The notes beneath the pieces were generated by a model, which was given only the letters and a program-made list of their open reading frames with translations, was not told the DNA's origin and made no database searches. The position numbers and the translations under genes were made by a program. Positions 51,725-59,894 of a DNA stretch of 64,000 nucleotides are shown piece after piece (position 1 is the stretch's first letter; each line of letters opens with the position of its first letter). Where the stretch lies: NCBI GenBank assembly GCA_030041495.1, contig JASHNT010000002.1, positions 1-64,000 on the forward strand, given 5' to 3'. The DNA comes from Bryobacteraceae bacterium (GTDB lineage Bacteria > Acidobacteriota > Terriglobia > Bryobacterales > Bryobacteraceae).

Positions 51725-51960
51725 GGCTGGCCCGGAGTGTCCGCTTTGAGCGAAGCTACGCCAACGCGCCTCCCGTGGTCCAGCGGGCATTCGACAAACA
51801 GTCTCTGCTCTTACTTCAGAATTTCCACCATCCCTCGCGCCAAAGAATATGACGAGAGCCGCGGGTTATGGCAAGCGCGTGTAGTAGAAGCTGGCGATTC
51901 TAGTTTCTGATCGACGGCGGCACGTTTTATTTGGTGGACATCATTCCTCATCCGAAGTAA
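51721..51960 (+). pseudogene. Decayed RelE/ParE-type toxin gene
   Basis: The ATG at 51721 opens RSVRFERSYANAPPVVQRAFDKQ, a RelE/ParE-like N-terminus, but the frame hits TGA at 51850. Shifted by +1 it continues AKEYDESRGLWQARV, and back in the original frame AGCTGGCGATTC (SWRF), an in-frame TAG (51901-51903) and then FLIDGGTFYLVDIIPHPK to the TAA at 51958. These pieces match the order of an intact toxin of this family. Two frameshifts and a nonsense codon show the toxin is dead. Confidence 0.75.
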
Positions 51961-52015
51961 ATCTCGCCGATTTCCGGCGGCTGACACATGGAACTTTTTG
52001 CGTTATGGTTCCTGC

Positions 52016-52405
52016 ATGGCTTTGTTCGATAGCTTAGGAGCCGGCACAGGGCCAGGGCGGCCCTCGGGACGGGAAGAAGCTCGCCTGAGCCCCACCGCCC
52101 GAGGCTCCGTTGTGCCGGCGAGTCCCTTAGGCGACGAGCAGCCCCTTGATGGCACCGTAAAGTCCCTCCTGACCCTGTGGTGCGTTCTGTTGTTCCTTGA
52201 TGTCCCAGTGCTTCTGATGGGCGGAATGGCATTCGAGGGCGGCATCACGGCCGGTGCCATCTATTCCTTGACACTTGCTTGGCTGTACCCGATCCTGGTC
52301 GGGGTCGCTTACGCATATCGACGCAACAAGCCGGCGCTGGTCTGGATTCCAGTTACACCCATAGTGCTGATGCTTCTGTCGATGGCGACCAACTGGCCGA
52401 AGTAG
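52016..52405 (+). CDS. Small membrane protein, unknown function
   Basis: The ATG at 52016 gives 129 residues (an ATG at 51998 is an alternative). A polar N-terminal part (about 1-45) is followed by three hydrophobic segments: LLTLWCVLLFLDVPVLLMG, GAIYSLTLAWLYPILVGVAYA and LVWIPVTPIVLMLLSMA. No family is recognised. Codon usage fits the neighbourhood. It lies just downstream of the decayed toxin-antitoxin locus and is convergent with the UPF0182 gene. Confidence 0.55.
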   Translation: MALFDSLGAGTGPGRPSGREEARLSPTARGSVVPASPLGDEQPLDGTVKSLLTLWCVLLFLDVPVLLMGGMAFEGGITAGAIYSLTLAWLYPILVGVAYAYRRNKPALVWIPVTPIVLMLLSMATNWPK

Positions 52406-52579
52406 AAATAGCTCCCCCGCGGTCTGCTCGATGACAAAAGAGCTTCGGCGGAAGCGCGCGGCGATATGGTGTCTGTCTCGCGAGAGGCCCGAATTCGAGG
52501 AACAGGCAACCTGGCACGCTGCTCCAAGCGCCCGCTACCGTTTTCCCGGGAACGGGGCCGCGCCAGTACCGGAACAAGT

Positions 52580-55321
52580 CTATTTTCCCGCCGCCTGCTC
52601 GATCGCCTCCAGCTCTTTTCCCGCTTCGGCAAGCTTGCCTTGTGCGGAGAGCTGCTTGTAGCGATCCAAATGCATGCGGATCTGCTCGATCCTCATTTGC
52701 GCATCGCTCGCGGCGGGCGAGGATGCGGCGGGTTGAGGCGTTGCCGCGGAAGCAGTCACCGGCGTAGCAGCCGGCGGCGGATGGCCTTGCTGGACCGCCG
52801 CCAGGCTCGCCAGCGCTTTCTCATACGTATCCTCGTAAACCAGCGTCGTGCCCACGGCCAGCACTACTTTCTGCAACTGCGGCATGCGAGCCTGCTTGGC
52901 CTGGATGAAAATCGGCTCCACGTACAGGAACGTGTTGTCGATGGGGATGGTCAGAATCGGCGGCATCAGCACTTCAGAACCGAGCTGCCCCCACAGCGTG
53001 ATGTCTTTCGAAATCACCTGATCCTGATTCACCAGCGCCGCGATTTGCAGGGGCCCGTCGATGATCTCCTGTTTGGGCAGCTCCAGGAAAACGATCTCAC
53101 CCAAGTGCGGCCCGTCGCAGCGCGTCACCATCAGTGCAATCAGATTCTGCTTGCCGCGCGGGGTGAAGGGAATCGTCAGCACGAACTCCGGTTGCGTTTC
53201 GCCGGGCAGCGTCAGCACCATGTAAACCGGAGCCACGGCCTGTGTGCCCCCGCCATTGGCGGTCTGGCTCTGCGCGGAAGTCGCCAGGTCCCACAAATCG
53301 GCGCGATTGTAAAACGAGTCCGGATCGCGCATGTGATAGGTGCGGTAAATTTCCGCTTGAATGCCGAATAAATCCTCCGGAGCGCGGGTGTGCGCGCGCA
53401 AATCCGCCGGCATTTCCGACGCAGGCTGGAACAGGCTCGGGAACAGCCGTTGGTAAGCCTGAATCAGCGGATCGTCCGGATCGAAAACGTACAGGTGCAC
53501 CGTGCCGTCGTAAGCATCGACCGTGGCTTTGATCGAATTGCGAATGTAGTTGAACGAATCGCCGTCGGCGGTCTGCACTTCCCGCGAATAAGGATGCAGG
53601 TCGCTGGTCATGTAGCCGTCGATGATCCATTCCAGGCGCCCGCCCTCGGTGATCACCATGTACGGGTCCGCGTCCCAGCGGATGAACTGCGCCAGCGTGC
53701 CCACGCGATCCACCACCTTGCGGTGAATCATCATGCGCGTGTCGGAGCGGACCGCGTCGGAAAGAAAAATATTCCAGTCGCCCTCGGCGATCGCGGCGAG
53801 GATGCGCAGCATCGGAGACGCGATGGGGAATCCGCCCGCGCCATCGTAGTGAATCTTGTTATCCGGCGTGGCCTGGTAGTTGAACTCGAGCTGCTGCGAA
53901 GGCGCGAAGATCGGCTCATGCGCCTGCTCGCCGAAATAAATTTCGGGCCGCGTCAGCTTCAGGCTGGGCGTCGAGATCATCGGCGGAGAATCGCGAATCA
54001 ATAAATCGGGCAGACCGGAGGGGCTGATGCGGCTGGCCTCCGCCAGCGCCAGGCCATAGCCGTGCGTGTATGTTGTGTTCACGTTCACCCAACTGCTCTG
54101 CGCATCGCCCAACTGGCTCAGGTCGAGCTCGCGTGGTGCGAGCAACGTCTGGCGCAATTTGCCGTCGATGATGTAGCGGTCGACATCCGTGTCGGCGTAC
54201 ATGTACGGCCGCGAGGGCTGCGTTTGACTGAGAGTATCGTGAAACGCCCGCCAGTCCCACAGCCGGACGTTGTCGAGCAGTGGCTGATTGCGGACAAAAT
54301 CGATGGGCCCTTCCTTGTGCGCGTCGAAATTCTCTTCGCGCTCGTTCTTGGCGAGCCCGTAAGCGGAGCGCGTGGCTTCGATATGACGGCGCAAGTACGG
54401 CCGCTCCAGAGTTAGCTCATTGGGCTTGACGTAAAGGTTGCTGATCAGCGGCGGAATGGCCACGTCCAGCACCAGCACGATAGCGCAAGCCACGGCCCAC
54501 AGACGCTTGCGCGCCAGCACCAGCACGGCCGCCAGAATCGAAGCCGCCGCCTTCAGATATTGGAACGGCAGGCCGAGCTTCTCGTCGATATAGTCGATGC
54601 CGGTAAGCAGATTGGCGTGGTCGGAGTACAGCAACTGATAGCGGTCTAGCCAGAAGCTCACCGCCAGCGCCACCAGGAATCCGGCGATCAGCAACTGGAG
54701 CATGCCGGTTTCCAGGCGTCCCAGCTCGCGCAGGCGATCGAAATCCAAGCGGCCGGAGGCGGCCATGTCCGGAAACTCCCGTTTGATCTGCCAGCCGCGC
54801 GCCGACAAATAGTAAGCCAGCGCACCGGCCAGCGCCAGCGCTTCCAGAAAGCCGATGATGCTGGTGTAGAACGGCAGCTCGAAGAAATAGAAGTTGAGAG
54901 GGCGGCCGAAGACCGGATCGCTCCACGGGCTCGCCGCCATGCCTTGAGCAGCCACGTAGCGCGCCACCACCCATCCGCTCATCGAAGCTCCGGCGATCAG
55001 CAGCGCGACGAACGCCAGCGCCAGTGCCGCCAGTCGCGCATACAGGCGATACGCGCGCAGACTCGCGCCCGCATACTTCATGCCCCGCCCGTGGGCGAAC
55101 CACAGCACCGCGAAGGCCAGCACCCACTCCACGACGTTGGTGCCGTAAACGTAGGTCAGCCCCCGGACCCAAGTGGAGACCTGACCCATCTCTTTCCACC
55201 ACAGATAGTCGATGATGGTCGAACAAATGGAGCGGCCGAACACCAGCAGCGCCACTACAATCACCACCAGAAGGATCAGGCGGCCTTTGAGGCGCGGGCG
55301 TTCTGCGGGACGCGGCAGCAT
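52580..55321 (-). CDS. UPF0182-family large membrane protein
   Basis: The ATG at 55321 gives 913 residues; the GTG at 55345 adds 8. The N-terminal 300 residues contain about seven hydrophobic segments (LILLVVIVVALLVFG, VVEWVLAFAVLWFA, LAALALAFVALLIAG, ALALAGALAYYLSARG and others). The long extracytoplasmic part follows the COG1615/UPF0182 layout: FVRNQPLLDNVRLWDWRAF, PSRPYMYADTDVDRYIIDG, RIRWDADPYMVI-type and PGETQPEFVLTIPFTPRGKQNLIALM. The C-terminus is a Pro/Ala-rich linker with a coiled helix (MRIEQIRMHLDRYKQLSAQGK). The function is unknown; related genes are essential-like in Actinobacteria. Confidence 0.92.
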   Translation of the reverse strand: MLPRPAERPRLKGRLILLVVIVVALLVFGRSICSTIIDYLWWKEMGQVSTWVRGLTYVYGTNVVEWVLAFAVLWFAHGRGMKYAGASLRAYRLYARLAALALAFVALLIAGASMSGWVVARYVAAQGMAASPWSDPVFGRPLNFYFFELPFYTSIIGFLEALALAGALAYYLSARGWQIKREFPDMAASGRLDFDRLRELGRLETGMLQLLIAGFLVALAVSFWLDRYQLLYSDHANLLTGIDYIDEKLGLPFQYLKAAASILAAVLVLARKRLWAVACAIVLVLDVAIPPLISNLYVKPNELTLERPYLRRHIEATRSAYGLAKNEREENFDAHKEGPIDFVRNQPLLDNVRLWDWRAFHDTLSQTQPSRPYMYADTDVDRYIIDGKLRQTLLAPRELDLSQLGDAQSSWVNVNTTYTHGYGLALAEASRISPSGLPDLLIRDSPPMISTPSLKLTRPEIYFGEQAHEPIFAPSQQLEFNYQATPDNKIHYDGAGGFPIASPMLRILAAIAEGDWNIFLSDAVRSDTRMMIHRKVVDRVGTLAQFIRWDADPYMVITEGGRLEWIIDGYMTSDLHPYSREVQTADGDSFNYIRNSIKATVDAYDGTVHLYVFDPDDPLIQAYQRLFPSLFQPASEMPADLRAHTRAPEDLFGIQAEIYRTYHMRDPDSFYNRADLWDLATSAQSQTANGGGTQAVAPVYMVLTLPGETQPEFVLTIPFTPRGKQNLIALMVTRCDGPHLGEIVFLELPKQEIIDGPLQIAALVNQDQVISKDITLWGQLGSEVLMPPILTIPIDNTFLYVEPIFIQAKQARMPQLQKVVLAVGTTLVYEDTYEKALASLAAVQQGHPPPAATPVTASAATPQPAASSPAASDAQMRIEQIRMHLDRYKQLSAQGKLAEAGKELEAIEQAAGK

Positions 55322-55424
55322 TGTTCCAGGAAACGCACAGCCCACCGCGCTGCGCGCTCTAGATCATGCTAGCAGTTAAAGAGAGATTCCGGTTATAGCG
55401 GCTGGCCGGTATCTAAAGATGTCT

Positions 55425-55506
55425 AAAGTGAGCGCACAGGCCGCCCGTGCCGTTGTGCGCGCCTCAAAGTGAGCGCACAGGCCGCCCGTGCCGTTGTGCG
55501 CGCCTC
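55425..55506. repeat. Two tandem 41-base repeats, each a hairpin
   Basis: Bases 55425-55465 and 55466-55506 are identical 41-mers, followed by the first 5 bases of a third copy. Each unit contains GCGCACA and TGTGCGC 15 bases apart, so it can fold into a 7-base stem. The repeat lies between the TonB stop and the UPF0182 start and covers part of the TonB stop codon (55505-55507). It could be a RNA-processing or protein-binding element, or a mere duplication scar. Confidence 0.85.
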
Positions 55507-56473
55507 AAAGTAGACGGAACGTCACTTCGATCTGCGCGGCCACGGCCACTGGTTTGCCGTTCTTCTTGCCGGGGATGAAAGTCCACTTGGAGACTGCTTC
55601 GATGGCTTTCTCATCCAGGCCCAGGCCCAGAGGCTTCACCACCTTGATGTCCTTGGTGTGGCCGGTTTCATCCACTACTAGCGAGAGCAGCACCGTGCCG
55701 CCCCACTTCGCCTTGCGAGCTTCTTCGGAATACTGTGGCTCCGGCTTACTGATCGGGATCGGATTGCTTACATCGCCGCCGGGCTTGTAGACGCCGCCGC
55801 CAGATCCGCCGCCGCTGCCGTTTCCGGCGCCTGGTCCGTTGCCATTGCCAATTCCGCCGCCCTTACCGTTGCCGATTCCGCCGCCAAAGCCTGCGCCGTT
55901 AAGCGCGGTCAGGCCGGTTTGAGCTCCGATATCGGTCGGGTCGTTGGTGAGCTGGACATCCAACAGAGACGAGGGGACCTCCAGCTTGGTCTGGAATTGC
56001 TGCGTAGTGGGCGGAGTGTACACCTTACGCGGTTTGGGAAGGTCCGCTTTCTTCTGCTCCGGCTGGCGGGCGCCACCGCCGCCGCCGCCCGTTTTCGGAG
56101 CGGGCTTCAACGGAACAGGTGCTACCAGCGTCACCACTTCCTTGACCGCTTTCTGCACCGGTTTGAGGGTGCCGATGAAGATCAGCAGCGCGATTACCGC
56201 GCAATGGACTAGAATCGAGCCGACTCCGGCGCGCCACTCGTTTCCTGCATACAGCCCGCTCAGGCCTTTCAGCTCGGCCGGATCGACGGGCTTGGAAGTG
56301 ATCTCCAAGGGAGGAGGCGGAGGTGGCGGGTGGATGATGTTTTTGAAGGTCTTGGCGAGGCTCTTGAAGAACGGCTCGTCCAAGTCCTGCGGCGCCAGCA
56401 ATCGCTGCAAGTGAACGTCAGGATCCTCCTCCGGTACATGGAATTTAGGATCAAGCTTCATTTCATCCGGCAT
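55505..56473 (-). CDS. TonB-family energy transducer
   Basis: A 322-residue protein. A polar N-terminal cytoplasmic part (1-85) contains a Pro run (HPPPPPPPLE); one membrane segment at about 86-102 (VGSILVHCAVIALLIFIG); a periplasmic Pro/Lys/Gly-rich spacer with GNG/GGG repeats; and a C-terminal TonB domain at about 237-322 (PISKPEPQYSEEARKAKWGGTVLLSLVVDETG, LGLGLDEKAIEAVSKWTFIPGKKNGKPVAV). TonB transmits proton-motive energy to outer-membrane receptors. The long N-terminal part before the membrane anchor is typical of acidobacterial TonBs. No exbB/exbD or receptor gene is adjacent. Confidence 0.88.
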   Translation of the reverse strand: MPDEMKLDPKFHVPEEDPDVHLQRLLAPQDLDEPFFKSLAKTFKNIIHPPPPPPPLEITSKPVDPAELKGLSGLYAGNEWRAGVGSILVHCAVIALLIFIGTLKPVQKAVKEVVTLVAPVPLKPAPKTGGGGGGARQPEQKKADLPKPRKVYTPPTTQQFQTKLEVPSSLLDVQLTNDPTDIGAQTGLTALNGAGFGGGIGNGKGGGIGNGNGPGAGNGSGGGSGGGVYKPGGDVSNPIPISKPEPQYSEEARKAKWGGTVLLSLVVDETGHTKDIKVVKPLGLGLDEKAIEAVSKWTFIPGKKNGKPVAVAAQIEVTFRLL

Positions 56474-56588
56474 ATCTCTACCCCCGCGTCAATCGCAGCT
56501 CCTTGATAAGTCCGTTGCCTCAATGCAAGTGACGTTGAACCGTAGGCTTTCGGTTACCCTTTCCCGAGGATGGTTCATCCTTTCCCCA

Positions 56589-57251
56589 TCATACTCGATC
56601 TGACGCTGGCTGGCGTCCCTCCGGAACCCGATCCAGAAATCGGTAGGTTTCCTCCCACAAGTCTTCCAGAACATCCGTCAGTTCATGGCCGGAATCGAAC
56701 ACCCGGAGGGTCACATTAGAATGCCGGCTGGCGTAATCCTCGGAAATGCGAAACGGCACCACTGCGTCGCCCGCGCCGTGTAATACTAAAGCCGGCTGGC
56801 GGAATTCCGGCTCGCTCTCATACGCCATCGAATCTTCCATCAATGCATACCCCAACGGCGTTTCCCGCTGGAGCCCATAATGGAATACGCTTACCGATCC
56901 ATTTCGTTTCCAAGATTCCAGTTCCTCTGCGGAATAGCGCTGGCGCCAGCGCTCCGGGAACTGTAAAGCCGGCGCCAGCAGAATCAATTTCTCGATGTTG
57001 GCATGCCGGGCGGCATACAGAGCCGCGAGGTAGCCGCCCAGGCTGGAGCCGAACAGGATCGCAGGCTCGCCCGCCACGGCCGCATCGACTACGCGTAGCT
57101 GGCCGGTGATGGTCAGATGCTCGAAGTCGCCGCCGTCCAGCGCTGGAATGACCAGTTCCGCGCCCCTTTCCTTGAGCCGTTTGCGAAAGAATTGCGCCTT
57201 GCCGGATTGCGGCGAGGAGGCGAAACCGTGCAAGTAAACATACCGCGTCAT
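56589..57251 (-). CDS. YqiA/alpha-beta hydrolase-like esterase
   Basis: A 220-residue alpha/beta hydrolase resembling YqiA/UPF0227 proteins: it opens MTRYVYLHGFASSPQSGKAQFF, with oxyanion His-Gly, and has a complete triad (S70 in FGSSLGG, D162 in GAGDAVVP, H189 in SGHEL). The likely role is hydrolysis of short esters or ATP-related signalling side activity, as in E. coli YqiA, but substrate is not defined. Its ATG overlaps the stop of the upstream hypothetical gene by ATGA. A basic/acid-rich tail follows the domain. Confidence 0.87.
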   Translation of the reverse strand: MTRYVYLHGFASSPQSGKAQFFRKRLKERGAELVIPALDGGDFEHLTITGQLRVVDAAVAGEPAILFGSSLGGYLAALYAARHANIEKLILLAPALQFPERWRQRYSAEELESWKRNGSVSVFHYGLQRETPLGYALMEDSMAYESEPEFRQPALVLHGAGDAVVPFRISEDYASRHSNVTLRVFDSGHELTDVLEDLWEETYRFLDRVPEGRQPASDRV

Positions 57252-58171
57252 TTTACTGGGGTGGACTGACCAGGCGGGTTGGACTGAGGAGTCCTGAATT
57301 GAATCTCGGAATTCGCGCCGAACTTGTGGAAGTCTTTATAGATGAAAGAGTTCTGGACCATGAGCTGGCCTCCCACCAGCTCCTTATGATCGATCGCCGC
57401 CGGCACCAGCACCCCAAATTGGCTCGGTGTGTAATCGACGGATGCCTCTTCCCGCACCGTGGACGCGCCCTGGCCCTCGCCGACGCCCAAAGTGATGCGC
57501 AGGGGCAGGTAGTCGCTGGCGCGCACCCATAGCTCGCCCTGGACGCGCAGGCGATGCGGTTTGTGATCCTTGTCCTTGCTCTCGAATAAGCTCAGCAGCT
57601 CAGCGCCGTCAATCTGGATGTAGTGAAAGATCAGGGCTCGCGTTGCGCCCAGAGTTTGGGAACCCTTCAGCGAAAACTCAAAATGCTCGATGTCACGCGG
57701 CGTGAACAACATCAGCAGCGGACCGAAATCGGTCACCGCGCCCACTAGGCCGTATTTCTGGAATTCCGTGAGCAGTTCTCTTTCGCGCTGATCGTCATTG
57801 AGAGCAATGATCTTTGCTAGGGAGTCCTCGCTTTTCTTATCGTTCACCGGCTGGCCGTCGACCGAAATAACGCGGCGCAGCTCATGTAGAGCATCCTCGT
57901 CGCCGCCTAGCGTTGTGAGACCGTACTCGGAGACGATCTGGCGGTCCTGCCAGACCACCGGCGGAGGCGACTTCGCCCCTGCTCCGACACGAGGCCGGAA
58001 GCGCGGCGTGGGCTTGCGCGCTTTCTGCTCCAGCGTTTCGGTTGCCAGCAGCGAGGGCGCCAGGCGCCGGAACGCATCCGCTTCCTCGGAAACCCGAGCC
58101 AGCATCTTTTGTGTGTCGTCCGCCGCGTGCAGCGTTATGGCCAGTGCACACAGGCACAGAACTCGGCCCAT
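57248..58171 (-). CDS. Exported protein of unknown function, possible paralogue of the 12775 gene
   Basis: The ATG at 58171 opens a short signal peptide (GRVLCLCALAITLHA) and gives 307 residues; the TTG start nine codons earlier adds only a non-signal extension. The mature part begins DDTQKMLARVSEEADAFRRLAPSLLATETLEQKA, a helical region, then beta segments (RALIFHYIQIDGAELLSLFES, GELWVRASDYLPLRITLGVG). The strand pattern GELWV...YLPLRI resembles lipoprotein-sorting-like folds, as in the 12775 protein. Its stop overlaps the downstream esterase ATG by ATGA. Confidence 0.75.
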   Translation of the reverse strand: MGRVLCLCALAITLHAADDTQKMLARVSEEADAFRRLAPSLLATETLEQKARKPTPRFRPRVGAGAKSPPPVVWQDRQIVSEYGLTTLGGDEDALHELRRVISVDGQPVNDKKSEDSLAKIIALNDDQRERELLTEFQKYGLVGAVTDFGPLLMLFTPRDIEHFEFSLKGSQTLGATRALIFHYIQIDGAELLSLFESKDKDHKPHRLRVQGELWVRASDYLPLRITLGVGEGQGASTVREEASVDYTPSQFGVLVPAAIDHKELVGGQLMVQNSFIYKDFHKFGANSEIQFRTPQSNPPGQSTPVK

Positions 58172-58239
58172 AACTTGAGGATACCCGCTCACGGTCAAGT
58201 GTCACAGGAGAGCACCCGCTAAATCTGCGCCTCTGCGGG

Positions 58240-58575
58240 CTAGTGTGCCGGATGCGTCGAAATGTATGTGTTCACCAGCCACGCGAAGACGCCCCCAATC
58301 AGCACGAGGAGGCCACCAACAACGCTAATCACCACCTTGGCGGCGTGAACATCCTTGCCGATGGAATCCAGTTTTTCCCCGTGAGCCTTGGATGTCTCCT
58401 TCAAAGAAGTTACCGCCTCACCAAGTCGGCCCATGGACTCCTGCATTCGCATCACAATCTCAAGGATGTAGCTGTAGTCGCCCGAGGGGTACGATTGATG
58501 CGGATTCGTTGGAAAATCCTCAGGGGTGGTCTGGGCTCCCTTCGAACGCGTTCGGCTCTGCTCTCGTTCAGACAT
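58240..58575 (-). CDS. Small coiled-coil protein with C-terminal membrane anchor
   Basis: The ATG at 58575 gives 111 residues: polar N-terminus (SEREQSRTRSKG), a helix with heptad-like pattern (YILEIVMRMQESMGRLGEAVTSLKETSKAHGEKLDSIGKDVHAAK) and one hydrophobic helix (VVISVVGGLLVLIGGVFAWLV). The layout recalls XhlA/hemolysin-type and DUF1515-like membrane helix proteins. It overlaps the preceding gene by 8 bases (ATGTCTGA), so the two are co-translated. No named function. Confidence 0.7.
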   Translation of the reverse strand: MSEREQSRTRSKGAQTTPEDFPTNPHQSYPSGDYSYILEIVMRMQESMGRLGEAVTSLKETSKAHGEKLDSIGKDVHAAKVVISVVGGLLVLIGGVFAWLVNTYISTHPAH

Positions 58576-58831
58576 CTGTCTTCGCCAACCACTCCCACAG
58601 GTCCGGCTGCGCCCGACCAAAGTATCCACGGATGGGAAGAATAATGTGTGAAGTAGTACTCGCCAGCCCCAGTTTCGTAGACAACTCTTTCGCCGTCGCC
58701 ACGTCGTCCTTCACCACCCACTTGCCGCTTTCGATTTTGTACAGGGAGTTAGGAGCCGTGATTTTCGTCTCCACTGCTTCATCGACAGCAGCGGGCGCTT
58801 CCTTCAGTGCTATGACTGCGTACAGTGCCAT
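58568..58831 (-). CDS. Small protein of unknown function, paired with the 58240 protein
   Basis: An 87-residue soluble protein: ALYAVIALKEAPAAVDEAV, NSLYKIESGKWVVKDDVATAKELSTKLGLAS, TSHIILPIRGYFGRAQPDLWEWLAKTDV. It looks like a compact alpha/beta domain and is unlike any major family I can name; small proteins with a similar YFGRAQPDLWEW end occur in bacterial accessory regions. There is no signal peptide. It forms an overlapping pair with the membrane-anchored coiled-coil gene downstream. Confidence 0.68.
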   Translation of the reverse strand: MALYAVIALKEAPAAVDEAVETKITAPNSLYKIESGKWVVKDDVATAKELSTKLGLASTTSHIILPIRGYFGRAQPDLWEWLAKTDV

Positions 58832-59378
58832 CTGACCCTACTGTGCCACAAAGGCTACCTGGGTTGCTCTAAGGCGTGTCCGGTAACGTCTATCAAAATA
58901 ACACCGATGCTGTCAAGGCTGGGCCAGAATCACGTCACTCTTAAGCGACTTTCTTGTATGAGACAGAAGTTGCAGAAAGCAAACCAGAGCATAATCATCG
59001 CCGGGCGATTTTCCATTTCTTGCTCGGAGGCGTGTGTCAAGCGATACGGGAACTCGTCAGCTCCTACCCTGGTGCGAGCCAAGCGGCGCATGCCCATGCG
59101 GACTGAAAGATTGCTCCGCTCAAAATCAACGTGCAGATACGTTCGGAGCGGGATCTTCAGGCGGCTGCGCATGCACGGCCGCGCTCATCGATCACGGCCT
59201 GCCCATCTTCGAACTCGACGGCCAATACTCGGATGAAGTTACCGCATACCTCGACGAACAGCGGGCACCGCTTCGCGCGGCGCAGAGTTAGAGCATCATG
59301 GAGGGGGCCGCCGGCCCGAAGAGCCGGACGCCGCCGTGCCGACCTTTGGTAGCATGAAACTTTCACTCCCGAATCCCT
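58832..59378. other. 547-base stretch without a convincing gene
   Basis: Short frames on both strands lack SD sites and family resemblance. One fragment near 59182-59288 (HGLPIFELDGQYSDEVTAYLDE) looks like a remnant of a protein but cannot be assigned. No RNA gene or mobile-element ends were recognised. Upstream regions of the divergent 58568 gene and the rightward gamma-carbonic anhydrase gene must contain their promoters. Confidence 0.5.
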
Positions 59379-59894
59379 ATGCTTCGTAGTTTTCGCGGTG
59401 TTTGGCCCCGCGTCGCTCCCTCCGCCTATGTCGACCCGAACGCCGCCGTCATTGGCGACGTCGTGATCGGGGAGCGGTCCAGCGTGTGGCCCTCGGCCAG
59501 CCTGCGCGGCGATATCGCGCGCATCCAGATTGGCGATGAAACCAGCATCCAGGACGGCACCGTGGTGCATACCGACGCGCGTTTTCCGGCGACAATCGGC
59601 AACCGGGTCACCGTCGGCCACATGGCCGTGCTCCACGGCTGCACCATCGAAGATGAGGTGCTGATCGGCATCGGCGCCATCGTGCTCAACGGCGCCAAGG
59701 TCGGCAAAGGAGCCGTGGTCGCCGCCGGGGCCCTGGTTCCGGAAGGCGCGGAGATCCCCGCCGGCATGCTCGCCATGGGCGTTCCTGCCAAGCCCAAGCG
59801 CCCCGTGAGCGAAGACGAGCAGGAGCGCTTCCGCGTCAACTGCAACAACTACGTCGTCCGAGCCAAGGCGTATCGGGAAGAGACTCAGCAATGA
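59379..59894 (+). CDS. Gamma-class carbonic anhydrase-like hexapeptide protein
   Basis: A 171-residue left-handed beta-helix protein with hexapeptide repeats (VDPNAAVIGDVVIGERSSVWPSASLRGD and VGKGAVVAAGALV). Three zinc-ligand His residues are kept: H64 in TVVHTD, H81 in VGHMA and H86 in LHGCTI. These are the Cam/CaiE-like (YrdA/PaaY) type, with only weak or no CO2 hydratase activity in many members. Its stop overlaps the hisS ATG by ATGA, so translation is coupled. Confidence 0.9.
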   Translation: MLRSFRGVWPRVAPSAYVDPNAAVIGDVVIGERSSVWPSASLRGDIARIQIGDETSIQDGTVVHTDARFPATIGNRVTVGHMAVLHGCTIEDEVLIGIGAIVLNGAKVGKGAVVAAGALVPEGAEIPAGMLAMGVPAKPKRPVSEDEQERFRVNCNNYVVRAKAYREETQQ

